64,000 nucleotides of DNA from Actinomycetales bacterium (GTDB lineage Bacteria; Actinomycetota; Actinomycetes; Actinomycetales; Cellulomonadaceae), in the NCBI GenBank assembly GCA_020444245.1, contig JAHLLI010000001.1:238418-302417 (forward strand), given 5' to 3'. Below, piece by piece: positions 36,768 through 46,192 of this stretch. The notes under the pieces were generated by a model. That model saw only the letters and a list, made by a program, of their open reading frames with translations, had not been told where the DNA came from and searched no databases. A program made the position numbers and the translations under genes. Numbering within the stretch: the stretch's first letter is position 1; each line of letters begins with the position of its first letter.

Positions 36768-37891
36768 CGGGTCGCCTCCTGCGCCGCGGCCCTCGGTCCC
36801 GCGTCCTGGCGCCTGGCAGCATCGATGTGACCCACCACCGAGCAGAGCGACTCGGCGATCTGCAGGCCCACCCCGGCCACCACCTCGGCGAGCGCGGGCG
36901 GGAGCGTCGCGGACCGCTCGCGGACCCGGTCCAGGTCCCGCTCGACGGCGTGCTGCACCAGCACCGGCGCGGAGCACCGGGCCAGCGCGCGCCGCACCCG
37001 CGCGGCGCTGAGGTCGTCCAGGTCGCCGCGGCCGAGCCGGTCGGCGACCTCGTCCCAGGCGGGCGTGCTGCTGGCGTGCAGCATCAGCGGGGTGCGCTTG
37101 CCCTCGCGCAGGTCCGACAGGTTCGACTTGCCGATCTCCGACTCGGGAGCGAAGACCCCGAGCAGGTCGTCGACCAGCTGGAACGCCCGGCCGAGCAGCC
37201 GACCCTGCGCGTCCAGCTCGGCTACCAGGTCCGGGTCCGCGCCGGCCAGCAGCGCCCCGGCCCGCAGCGGCGCGCGGAAGGAGTACATCGCGGTCTTCGA
37301 CTCGGCGATCCGCACCGCGTGGTCCAGGCTCGGCGTGATGAGCCCGAGCCCGGCTGCGGTGTCCTCCAGCTCGCCGCCGGCCGAGACGTGCAGGGTCTCG
37401 TCGAGCAGGTCGACCAGGGCCCGGCGGACCGGTGTCGGGGCATCGACCGAGCCGACCAGCCGGTGCGCCTGGGCCAGCGCGAGGTCGCCGGCGAGCACCG
37501 CGGCGGCGAGCGACCAGCGCTCCGCCGCGGCGGCGTCCCGGCCGGCGGCGAGCGCATCCCTGCGGGCGGTCTCGGCAAGGTTCGGCTCGCCCCGCCGCAC
37601 GGTGTCGCCGTCGATGAGGTCGTCGTGCACCAGGAACGCGGTGTGCAGCAGCTCGAACGCCGCGGCCACCGCGACCGCGGCCTGCGGCCTGGGCGCCCCG
37701 AGCGCGGCGTGCGCACCGAGCACCAGCCCCGACCGGAACCGCTTGCCGCCTCGGACGGAGCGGTGGATCTCACGCCACACCAGCACGTAGCCCGGGCCGT
37801 GCGCGGCGGCCCGGCGCTCGGCGTCCCCGAGCACCGCGTCCAGGAGGTCGTCCACCTCGCGGTGGCCGGCGCGCGCGATGGCGCGGCTCAC
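36752..37891 (-). CDS. crtE: Geranylgeranyl diphosphate synthase (polyprenyl synthetase)
   Basis: GKRFRSGLVLGAHAAL; LLHTAFLVHDDLIDGDTVRRGEP; FQLVDDLLGVF. Confidence 0.93.
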   Translation of the reverse strand: MSRAIARAGHREVDDLLDAVLGDAERRAAAHGPGYVLVWREIHRSVRGGKRFRSGLVLGAHAALGAPRPQAAVAVAAAFELLHTAFLVHDDLIDGDTVRRGEPNLAETARRDALAAGRDAAAAERWSLAAAVLAGDLALAQAHRLVGSVDAPTPVRRALVDLLDETLHVSAGGELEDTAAGLGLITPSLDHAVRIAESKTAMYSFRAPLRAGALLAGADPDLVAELDAQGRLLGRAFQLVDDLLGVFAPESEIGKSNLSDLREGKRTPLMLHASSTPAWDEVADRLGRGDLDDLSAARVRRALARCSAPVLVQHAVERDLDRVRERSATLPPALAEVVAGVGLQIAESLCSVVGHIDAARRQDAGPRAAAQEATRWRAG

Positions 37892-38421
37892 GGCGCACCC
37901 CACGCGGCGGCCAGCCCCGGCCCGGACTCCACCAGCCACGGGCTCAGCGCCCACGGCGCCGACTCGACGGTGCTCAGCAGGTCGGCCATCTGCACCCAGG
38001 TGTGGTCCATCACCTCGTCGCGGTTCGGCCGGACGACGCTGCCCGACGCGAGGCGGGCCACCACCACCGGGCAGATCTCGTTCTCCACCAGCCCGGACGC
38101 GTCCGTGGCGCGGTACCGGAAGTCGGGGAGCACGGGCGTGACCTCGCCGAGCTCGAGACCGAGCTCGAACGCGCCCCGGCGGCGCACCGCGTCGACCACC
38201 GGCTCGCCGGGTCCCGGGTGGCCGCAGAAGCTGTTGGTCCACACCCCGGGCCAGGTCTGCTTGGTCAGCGCGCGGCGGGTGACCAGCACGCGTCCGTCGG
38301 CGTCGACCACGTGGCAGGAGAACGCGAGGTGCAGCGGCGTCGCCGCCGTGTGCACGGTCGCCTTGTCCGCGGTGCCCGTGGGCGTGCCCGACTCGTCCAC
38401 GAGGACGACCAGCTCAGCCAT
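37888..38421 (-). CDS. idi: Isopentenyl-diphosphate delta-isomerase
   Basis: LHLAFSCHVVDADGRVLVTRRALTKQTWPGVWTNSFCGHPGPGEPVVDAVRRR. Confidence 0.95.
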   Translation of the reverse strand: MAELVVLVDESGTPTGTADKATVHTAATPLHLAFSCHVVDADGRVLVTRRALTKQTWPGVWTNSFCGHPGPGEPVVDAVRRRGAFELGLELGEVTPVLPDFRYRATDASGLVENEICPVVVARLASGSVVRPNRDEVMDHTWVQMADLLSTVESAPWALSPWLVESGPGLAAAWGAP

Positions 38422-38445
38422 GCACGCTCCCGGCGCTCGGAGATA

Positions 38446-38459
38446 CTCAGCATGCTGAG
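38446..38459. promoter_or_regulatory. Perfect palindrome CTCAGCATGCTGAG overlapping the likely crt operon promoter
   Basis: 14-bp perfect palindrome 25 bp upstream of idi; adjacent TATCCT-like -10 on the minus strand. Confidence 0.6.
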
Positions 38460-38575
38460 GATAAGTGAGGTCGACGGGTCTGTCGCGGCGAGCGCGAGAC
38501 TCGGCCGGGGCCGGGGCGCTCCGGGGCCGGGCGAGGCGCGGATCCGAGCCGCCCGGGGCGCGCGAGCGCGGGGAC

Positions 38576-41500
38576 TCAGTGCGAGGTCGTGGTGACGGTG
38601 ACCGCACCGATGAGGTACTGGTCACCGGCCGTGGAGGCGGTCAGGTGCTGCACGCCGTCGTCGAGCTCGGCCCACTCGAACGGCTTCGCGTCCACGCCGA
38701 GCGAGTTCGCCCACCCCGAGCCCATCGCCGTCGAGGTGAATGCGTCGTCGACCGAGCCCGGGGTGCCGTTCCATCGCACCGGCCTGAGCGCGGTCTCGTT
38801 GAGCGTGAGGCGGTCACCGCCTCCGGCGCCGCGGTCCCCGTCCCAGGCCACCACGCCGACGCGAGCCTGCCCGCCGTCGGACGCGAAGTCGAAGGTGGTC
38901 GAGGAGTCCGTGGCGACCCACGCACCGCCGTCGTACACGGCGACGTCCTGGTGCGTCCCGGGGGCCTCGTACACCACGACGAGCGCCCAGCCGCCGTAGT
39001 ACGTCGGGGTCTTGTCGTTGCGGCTCGCCGCGGTGGCGACGCCACTGACCTGGACCTCACCCTGCTTGGTGATCAGGTCCGTGACGTCCGCGAAGGACTC
39101 GTAGTAGGTGCGTGACGCGTTGTCGGTCGCCTGCGTCAGCACCTGGCCGGTCACGTCGATCGATCCCTGGGTGCCCGGAGCGACGAGCTGCACGGTGTCC
39201 AGCGGACCGGTCCAGTCGTCGCTCGCGTAGCGGTTCGCCGACCAGTACAGACCCGCGAAGACGATCTCGCGGTCGCTCGGCACCTTGAGCGTGGCGCCGG
39301 TCTGCTTGGCGTCGACCATCGCGAAGTTGTTGTTCTGTGCCGAGCCGTCCAGCTCGTTGCGGGCGGGACCGCAGGTCGACGACGCGCTGGTGTCGCAGGT
39401 GAGCACCGGCGCGCCGATCTCGGTGACCGCGTACCCGTCGGTCCACTCGCCGCGCGGTGCGAGGCCCGCCGAGGCCACGTCGAGCTTCGCCTCGGAGCTG
39501 ATCGAGACGCCGGGCCGGTTGCCCGCCGAGACGTCGACGACCGCGTGGCCGGCGACCGCGGCGTTGACGTGCGCAGGCAGGACGAGAGCGGACGTGGCTC
39601 CGGGTGCGAGCCGATCGAGCGTGCACGTGGCCGTCGCGGAGCCGGTCATGGCGCAGGTCCAGGCGCCCGTGTCGGCGGACGCCAGGTCCACCAGGCCCAC
39701 CGCGCCGGGCAGCGTCAGGGTCGCCGTGACGTCGGCGGCGATGCCGCGGCCGTCGTTCTTCACGGCGAACGACAGCGTCCCGTCGCGGCCCTTGATGAAG
39801 TGGGCGGTCAGCGGGTCGGCGAACGACAGCTCGGGCAGCATCACGTCGAGCGTCGAGCGCGCCGTCGCGGGGGCTCCGTCGACGTCGAACGTCAGCGTGC
39901 CGTTGGCGTCCGCGGACGCACGCAGCGCCACCTCGAGGCGGGTCGTCGCCCCGGGCGCGAGGGAGCCGAGGCTGCAGTCCGCGCCATCGGCGGCCGCGTC
40001 GCAGCTCCAGCCCGAGGCGACCGTCAGGTCCGTCGCGTCCACCCCGTCCGGGAGGCCGACGTGCGCGCCGATCCCGTGCAGGGTGGTGCCGCCGACGTTC
40101 TCCATCGAGGCGCCCACCACGCGGTCGAGGCCGGCGTCGACGCTGGTCGGGGAGGTGAGGTCGATCGCCACCTGGCCGGGCGCCGACCGCACCGACACCG
40201 GCGCCGTCGCGCTGCTGGTGGCGGAGGCCACCTTCAGGTCGGTGGTGAGGTCGACGTCGGTCACCGGGAGCACGGCGTCCGCGAGGGCGGGGACGGTGAC
40301 CCGGAGCCCGAGGTCGTAGGGCATCCCCGGGAGGATCGCCGGGGCCGTGCAGGTCAACGCGTCGCCGTCGGGCGTGCAGGTCCAGTAGGTGCCCGGACTC
40401 GCGGCCTGGGAGAGCTCGACGCCGGCGGGCAGGTCGGCGGGCCGCTCGACCCGGACCGTGACGTCCTTGGCGGTGGTGCGCCCGTAGTTCTGCACCGGCA
40501 CGGTGAGCTCGGCGCTCGCGTCCGACTCGATCGCCCCGGTCACCGAGCGGTGGTCCGCGTTCGCGACCACGACGCGCGCGGGCGCCGACGCGAGTCGCGC
40601 GGAGACCGTCGCGATGGCGCGGCGGCCGCCCTCGACCCACGTGCTGACCTTGATCGACAGGTCGCGGCTGGCGTCGACGAGCGTGTCGTCGTCGACCTGC
40701 ACCAGGGTGTGCAGCGTCGCCGTCGAGTGCGCGGCGAGCCGGGGCAGCGTGCACACCGCGGTGGTCGCGCTCGCCCTCGTGCAGGTCCACGCGGTGGTCG
40801 CGGTCGGCAACGACGCGCCGATACCGGCCGACGGCAGACCGGGTGTCGCGGTCACGTTCCAGGCCGTGCCGGCGTCGAAGGTGAACTCGGTCCTCACGGC
40901 GTCGGCGGTGGTGCCCGTGTCATTGCGCACGACGACGTCAACCGGGCTGGGCTCGCCGGCCGCGAGCGCGAGGCTGCCGATCGGGTCGAGGCTCAGGGCC
41001 GGTGGTACGGGCGCGGCGGGGGGGCTGGGCTCGGAGGTGGGCTCGCTCGTGGCCCCCGGTGACGGCTGGGTGCCCGCGCCGGTACCGGTGCCGGTGCCGG
41101 TGTCGGTCCCGGTGTCCGTGCCGGTGTCCGTGCCGGTGTCCGTGCCGGTGTCGGTCCCGGGGTCCGTGCCGGTCCCGGTGTCCGTGCCGGTGTCGGTGTC
41201 GGTGCCGGTCCCCGGAGCCTCGGTCGGGCCTCCGTCGACGGCGGCACCCTGGGTCTCGCCGGCCGTCGCGGGCGGCTCGCCGGAGCCGCCGAACACACCG
41301 AGCGCCCCTGCCACACCGACCGAGATCCCGACCACGACGATCGCGGCGAAGGTGGCCAGCAGCGCGGGCCCCCCGGCGAGCGCGGCGAAGAACCCGGCGA
41401 TCCCGCCCGTGGTCGCGGCACCGGCGCCCGCGGTGGCGGCACCGGCGGCCGTCGCGGCGACACCCTGGGTGGCACCGGCAGTGCTCGAGGCGGCGGCCGC

Positions 41501-42490
41501 GATGGCCGCGCCGCCGGTCACGCCCGCAGCGACTCCGGCACTCGCACCGGTGGCGGCACCCGTGCCGGCACCCGCACCGGTGGCGGTACCCGTCCCGCTG
41601 CCGGCGCCCGCGCCGGACTGCGCCGCCGCACCGGTGGCGGCACCCGTCCCGGCAGCGGCGCCCTTGGCCGCGGCCGCAGCCGCGCCACCGAAGCCGATGC
41701 CCTTGAGCGCGGCCACGGCCGCGGCACCGAGCACCAGCGGGCCGATGACCACGCGCATCCCGTGGTTCACGTCGCCCAGCTCGAGCACCAGCGCCCGGCA
41801 GGCGTGGCACTCCTCGAGGTGGGACTCGACGAGTGCGGTCTCCCGCTTGGCCAGGCCGCCGCGCACGTACGCGCCGAGCTTGGAGTTGACCAGCGTGCAG
41901 GCCTCGGACTGCGGGGCGGCGAGGTGCTGCTGGAGGTAGGCCTGCCGCAGACCCTCGCGCGCGCGGTAGGCGAGGGCGGCGACGCCGTTGGCGGTCAGCC
42001 CGAGGATGGGGGCGATCTCGGCGGCGGACAGCCCCTCGACCTCCGTGTACCAGAGCACGGCCTGCCAGCGCTCCGGGAGCGAGGAGTAGGCCTGGGAGAC
42101 CACGCCACGCTCGAAGCCCTCCATCGTGGGCTCTTCGGACGACTCCACCGCGATGCCCACGGACTCGAAGGTCGCGAGGTCGTCGGTCGGCTCGGCCCGC
42201 CTGGTGCTCTCCACCCGGTCCATGGCGACGCGGCGCAGCACGGTGAACAGGTAGGCGCGGAACGCGACGTCCGGGCCACCCCCGCTCTGGATGGCGGTGA
42301 AGACCCGGCTGAAGGCATCCTGCACCGCGTCGTCGGCGTCGGCGGAGGAGTTCGAGTAGCGGTGGGCGACCGCCCGGGCGGCGGCGACGTGCCGCTCGTA
42401 GAGCACCCCGAAGGCGGCCGACTCGCCGCTGCGCACAGCGGTGATCAGCTCGGCGTCGCTGGACAGGTCCCAGACGCTGCCGACGCTCAT
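38576..42490 (-). CDS. Fusion of ECF sigma-70 family factor, zinc-finger anti-sigma-like domain, TM region, Thr/Asp/Gly repeat linker and extracellular repeats
   Basis: N-term LITAVRSGESAAFGVLYERHVAAARAVAHRYSNSSADADDAVQDAFSRVFTAI (sigma2), LPERWQAVLWYTEVEGLSAAEIAPILGLTANGVAALAYRAREGLRQAY (sigma4), LGAYVRGGLAKRETALVESHLEECHACRALV (zinc finger), FAAIVVVGISVGVAGALGVF TM, then DUF11/CARDB-like repeats. Confidence 0.9.
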   Translation of the reverse strand: MSVGSVWDLSSDAELITAVRSGESAAFGVLYERHVAAARAVAHRYSNSSADADDAVQDAFSRVFTAIQSGGGPDVAFRAYLFTVLRRVAMDRVESTRRAEPTDDLATFESVGIAVESSEEPTMEGFERGVVSQAYSSLPERWQAVLWYTEVEGLSAAEIAPILGLTANGVAALAYRAREGLRQAYLQQHLAAPQSEACTLVNSKLGAYVRGGLAKRETALVESHLEECHACRALVLELGDVNHGMRVVIGPLVLGAAAVAALKGIGFGGAAAAAAKGAAAGTGAATGAAAQSGAGAGSGTGTATGAGAGTGAATGASAGVAAGVTGGAAIAAAASSTAGATQGVAATAAGAATAGAGAATTGGIAGFFAALAGGPALLATFAAIVVVGISVGVAGALGVFGGSGEPPATAGETQGAAVDGGPTEAPGTGTDTDTGTDTGTGTDPGTDTGTDTGTDTGTDTGTDTGTGTGTGAGTQPSPGATSEPTSEPSPPAAPVPPALSLDPIGSLALAAGEPSPVDVVVRNDTGTTADAVRTEFTFDAGTAWNVTATPGLPSAGIGASLPTATTAWTCTRASATTAVCTLPRLAAHSTATLHTLVQVDDDTLVDASRDLSIKVSTWVEGGRRAIATVSARLASAPARVVVANADHRSVTGAIESDASAELTVPVQNYGRTTAKDVTVRVERPADLPAGVELSQAASPGTYWTCTPDGDALTCTAPAILPGMPYDLGLRVTVPALADAVLPVTDVDLTTDLKVASATSSATAPVSVRSAPGQVAIDLTSPTSVDAGLDRVVGASMENVGGTTLHGIGAHVGLPDGVDATDLTVASGWSCDAAADGADCSLGSLAPGATTRLEVALRASADANGTLTFDVDGAPATARSTLDVMLPELSFADPLTAHFIKGRDGTLSFAVKNDGRGIAADVTATLTLPGAVGLVDLASADTGAWTCAMTGSATATCTLDRLAPGATSALVLPAHVNAAVAGHAVVDVSAGNRPGVSISSEAKLDVASAGLAPRGEWTDGYAVTEIGAPVLTCDTSASSTCGPARNELDGSAQNNNFAMVDAKQTGATLKVPSDREIVFAGLYWSANRYASDDWTGPLDTVQLVAPGTQGSIDVTGQVLTQATDNASRTYYESFADVTDLITKQGEVQVSGVATAASRNDKTPTYYGGWALVVVYEAPGTHQDVAVYDGGAWVATDSSTTFDFASDGGQARVGVVAWDGDRGAGGGDRLTLNETALRPVRWNGTPGSVDDAFTSTAMGSGWANSLGVDAKPFEWAELDDGVQHLTASTAGDQYLIGAVTVTTTSH
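41079..41215. repeat. Imperfect 6/12-bp tandem repeats encoding (GTDTGTDT)n linker
   Basis: gtgtccgtgccg repeated, interleaved with ggtcccg/gtgtcg variants. Confidence 0.85.
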
Positions 42491-42801
42491 GCCACCACCT
42501 CTCGTGCTGCTCGGGCCAGGCGCGGAGTCTCGGTCACCGTGCGGGCCGGATCTGGGCAGACCCTGCCAACCCGGTGGCATCCCCCGCCAAGGGTCTCACG
42601 CACCCCATATCCGGCGGGACGTCCCGAACGGGTGAGAATCCGTCTCCGACAGGTCCGTTCGGGTGAGGTTCCACGTACCGTCGGGTAGAGACGTGTCGAC
42701 GCCCGCACCCCCTTCCGTGTCCGACTCCTCCGATCGGGTGATCTCTCTATCGGCAGGCATGTTCGGCGTCATGAGGCACGTCCCGGACCGTCTCACCATG
42801 C

Positions 42802-43566
42802 GTGACCACCACTGAGACGCACGAGCCCACGGCAGCCGAGCTGCGCGAGCTGTGGCGTGCCGCGACGGCCGAGTCCGTCTGGCTGCGTCCCGGCGACTGG
42901 TACCACCCCGCGGTCGACGCGCTGGCCGAGGCACTGACCAGCGGCGCGGACCCGACCGGTGCCGCGGCGCGGCTCGGTGCGGTTCGCGGGAGCACGGGTG
43001 TCGGGATCGCCGAAGCCCTGGACGACCTGGGCGTGCTCTACGGCCTCCTGGAGCGCGAACCGACGATGGACGCCGTCCGGGCCCTGTGCGAGGGCTGGGC
43101 GAGCGCGATGGACGAGCTGCCGGCGCAGTCCTCGGTGATCGACCCCGAGTCCGGCCTGCCGACCCTGGACTACCTGGCCGTGCGGCTGGGCGAGACCTAC
43201 GGCGCGGCCCGCAAGCACGCGCACCACGCGTTCACCACGCACGCCCTCGTGCTCGTCGACGTCGCGAACGGCGACCTGCCCCCGTGGCGGCGGATGGCCC
43301 GCTCGGCCGCGATGGGCCGCGCGCTCACCGCAGCGCTGTCCTCGGGCCACCCGATGGCGGCGCTGGGCGGCGGCGCCTTCGCCGTCCTCGTGGCCCGCGA
43401 CTGGGACCTGGGCGAGACCGTGCGGCGCATGCGCGAGCAGGTCAACTCCAACGCCGAGGCGCTCCAGATCACCGAGCTGATGCGTCAGCCCCCGAGGATC
43501 TGGATCGAGCCGTTGCCGGAGACCCACGATCGCGCGGTGGACCTGCTCAACCACCTGCGCCGGTAG
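42802..43566 (+). CDS. Degenerate GGDEF-like protein
   Basis: ALVLVDVANGDLPPWRRMARSAAMGRALTAALSSGHPMAALGGGAFAVLVARD: GGDEF-type fold pattern with GGGAF instead of GG[DE]EF. Confidence 0.6.
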   Translation: MTTTETHEPTAAELRELWRAATAESVWLRPGDWYHPAVDALAEALTSGADPTGAAARLGAVRGSTGVGIAEALDDLGVLYGLLEREPTMDAVRALCEGWASAMDELPAQSSVIDPESGLPTLDYLAVRLGETYGAARKHAHHAFTTHALVLVDVANGDLPPWRRMARSAAMGRALTAALSSGHPMAALGGGAFAVLVARDWDLGETVRRMREQVNSNAEALQITELMRQPPRIWIEPLPETHDRAVDLLNHLRR

Positions 43567-43632
43567 AGACGTCCGCATCCCCCGGACCCGCGTGACCAGG
43601 ACCCTGGAGGGGGGCTCTGGGGCACAGCGAGC

Positions 43633-43669
43633 GAGAGGCCCGGCCCGCACCACGCGGGCCGGGCCTCTC
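43633..43669. terminator. Bidirectional hairpin terminator between convergent genes
   Basis: Perfect 16-bp stem GAGAGGCCCGGCCCGC-accac-GCGGGCCGGGCCTCTC. Confidence 0.85.
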
Positions 43670-43676
43670 CGGTCTG

Positions 43677-45503
43677 TCAGAACAGCTCGTTCACCCGGTC
43701 CGTCGAGGGCGGGGCGACGGGGCTGTAGGTGCCCAGGTAGTTGGACAGCGCCAGCAGGTCGTTCCCGCCGTCCAGGCGCGAGCCCGGGTCGACGGTGCCG
43801 AAGGTGGTGAAGTTGTCCCCACCGTCGGCGAGGAAGTTGTTCGCCGTGACCAGGTAGGTGGCGCCCGGATCGAGCGGCACCCCGTTCAGCTGGACATCGG
43901 TCACCGCGACGCTCGTGCAGTCACCCGCGGCGTCGATCGTGCGGTCGAGGGTGTAGGTGAAGCCCTCGGACACGCCCAGGTGCAGGAACGGACGGCTCGA
44001 CCCGGCCGGCTGGCACTGCTCGTCCAGCACGTCCAGGATCTGCTGCCCGGTCATCGGGAACGTCAGCAGCGTGTTGCCGAACGGCTGGAACGTGAACGCC
44101 TCGCCGTAGGTCACCACGCCGTCGCCCTCCGAGCCCGAGGCCGCGTAGGTCAGGTCGGACCTGACGCCGCCGGGGTTCATGAAGGCGATCTGTGCACCGT
44201 TCTGGCTGGTCGCCCACAGCTGGGCGTCCGCGACCAGGTTCCCGGCCGCCGACTCCAGGCCGCGGTCGGACCCCGGCGGGTCGCCCGCCCGGGTGATGTC
44301 GGCCGTGATGGTGCCGACCGGGGTGTCACCGGCCGCCTCGTACAGCGGGGTCCACTTGTCGATGATCGCGGTCTGCGCCGGGTCCGGGGACAGCTGCCCC
44401 TGGTCGACGACGTGGTTGACGGCCCAGCTGGCCGGCCGCACGACGTCCTTGGTCCGCTGGGAGAGCACCAGGTGCATCTCGGTGACGACACGGCCGTAGG
44501 AGTAGGCACTGGTCACCATCCGGGGCTTGCCGGCGGGGTCGGTGAGCGTGCAGTTGTACGGCAGGTGGGTGTGGCCGGTGATCACCGCGTCGATCGCCGG
44601 GGACAGGCCCGCGTTGATGTCGACGATCGGGCCCGAGATGCCCTCGCAGGCGTTGACCTCACCGGGCGCCGGGGTCTGGCTGCCGCCCTCGTGGAGCAGC
44701 ACGACGATCGCGTTGACGCCCTGGCGCTTGAGCTTGGGCACCAGCGCGTTCGCGGTGGCCACCTCGTCCTTGAAGTCGTAGCCCTGGATGCCCGCGGCGG
44801 CCACCAGGGTGTCGGTCGCCTCGAGGGTCATGCCGATGAACGCGACCTTGATCCCGTTGACCTTCTTGATCCAGTACGGCGGGAGCGGGGTCTTGCCGGT
44901 CGACTCCTCCACGACGTTCGCGGACAGCCACTGGAAGTCCGCGCCGGCGTAGGGGGCGTCGGGGAAGTAGCAGCCGTCGACCGGGTGGCACCCGCCGTCC
45001 TGCATGCGCAGGAGCTCGGTGACGCCCTCGTCGAACTCGTGGTTGCCCACGCTCGACACGTCCAGGCCCAGCGCGTTGAGGGACTCCACCGACGGCTCGT
45101 CGTGGAACAGGCCGGACAGCGCGGGCGACCCGCCGATCAGGTCGCCGGCGGCCACCGTGAGGGTGTTCCTCTGGCCTTCGCGGAGGGCGGCCAGCTCGCT
45201 GGCCAGGTACTCGGCACCACCGGCGTCCGCGATGTCGCCCACGGCGCCGTTGCCGGAGGCCTCGAGGTGGCCGTGGTAGTCGTTGAACGCGAGCAGCTGG
45301 AGGTCGACCGTGCGGGCGTGCCACCAGCTGCGCATGTGCTTCTTCAGGTACTGCGAGTAGCCGCCGTTGTGGTCGTCACCATGGGCGGACGCGGCCGGGG
45401 CGGTGGCCGCGGCGAGTGTCAGGCCGAGCGCGAGGGCGCCGACGCCGGCGGTGGCGCGCCGGACAACGCGCCTCCGTTCGGCCGAGGACGGGAACACTGT
45501 CAC
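43677..45503 (-). CDS. Secreted 5'-nucleotidase / metallophosphatase family protein
   Basis: Signal peptide; LQLLAFNDYHGHLEA; VSSVGNHEFDEG; AVITGHTHLPYNC; QIAFMNPGGVRSDL. Confidence 0.92.
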   Translation of the reverse strand: MTVFPSSAERRRVVRRATAGVGALALGLTLAAATAPAASAHGDDHNGGYSQYLKKHMRSWWHARTVDLQLLAFNDYHGHLEASGNGAVGDIADAGGAEYLASELAALREGQRNTLTVAAGDLIGGSPALSGLFHDEPSVESLNALGLDVSSVGNHEFDEGVTELLRMQDGGCHPVDGCYFPDAPYAGADFQWLSANVVEESTGKTPLPPYWIKKVNGIKVAFIGMTLEATDTLVAAAGIQGYDFKDEVATANALVPKLKRQGVNAIVVLLHEGGSQTPAPGEVNACEGISGPIVDINAGLSPAIDAVITGHTHLPYNCTLTDPAGKPRMVTSAYSYGRVVTEMHLVLSQRTKDVVRPASWAVNHVVDQGQLSPDPAQTAIIDKWTPLYEAAGDTPVGTITADITRAGDPPGSDRGLESAAGNLVADAQLWATSQNGAQIAFMNPGGVRSDLTYAASGSEGDGVVTYGEAFTFQPFGNTLLTFPMTGQQILDVLDEQCQPAGSSRPFLHLGVSEGFTYTLDRTIDAAGDCTSVAVTDVQLNGVPLDPGATYLVTANNFLADGGDNFTTFGTVDPGSRLDGGNDLLALSNYLGTYSPVAPPSTDRVNELF

Positions 45504-45710
45504 GAGGGGTCTCCTTGTGGTTCGGCCCCGGCCGGCCGCACGGCGCGCGACGTCGAGCCCGGGGCGTTCCCGTTCTTACCATGGACCTAAGTCCCAGCGG
45601 CACCCCCGTGGGATGACCTGGCGACAACCCGACGCGCGCCGTTCGCCTTCCCGACACCCGCTCGGCCGACGGCCTGCGCTCGCCGGGCACCCGCCGAGCG
45701 ACACCCGGGC

Positions 45711-46115
45711 TCAGCGGTGGGGGCGCCAGACGACGAGCGCTCCGGTGCTCGTCACCCTTGCCGGGCGATGGCCCCGCGGGACGGCGACCACGTCACCCTC
45801 GGGGCCCGCGGTGAAGACCCGGCGGCCGGGGTCGGCCGCGTGACGGAGCGCATCGACCTCGTCGCGCAGCCGCGCGACCTCGGACTCCAGCGCGAGGATC
45901 CGCTTGATCCCGGCGAGGTTGATGCCCTCGTCCTGGGACAGCCGCTGGACCTCGCGCAGCGTCGCGACGTCACGCAGGGAGTAGCGCCGGCCGCGGCCGC
46001 GGGTCCGGGTGGGGGAGACGAGCCCGAGCCGGTCGTACTGGCGCAGGGTCTGCGGGTGCATGCCCGCGAGCTCGGCCGCCATCGAGATGACCAGCACCGG
46101 CGCGTCGTACGACAT
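45711..46115 (-). CDS. hspR: MerR-family heat-shock regulator HspR
   Basis: VLVISMAAELAGMHPQTLRQYDRLGLVSPTRTRGRGRRYSLRDVATLREVQRLSQDEGINLAGIKRILALE; downstream of dnaJ. Confidence 0.94.
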   Translation of the reverse strand: MSYDAPVLVISMAAELAGMHPQTLRQYDRLGLVSPTRTRGRGRRYSLRDVATLREVQRLSQDEGINLAGIKRILALESEVARLRDEVDALRHAADPGRRVFTAGPEGDVVAVPRGHRPARVTSTGALVVWRPHR

Positions 46116-46192
46116 CGGATCCTCCTGGTTCGCCTACCCCCGCGGAGCGCCGGGGCTCCCCGGCGCCGGAACGGTCGTCGGCCGGCCCACGG

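Noticed and set aside
41380-41700. GC-rich repetitive stretch that could look like a separate element
   Set aside because: In-frame Ala/Gly-rich low-complexity segment of the sigma fusion protein.
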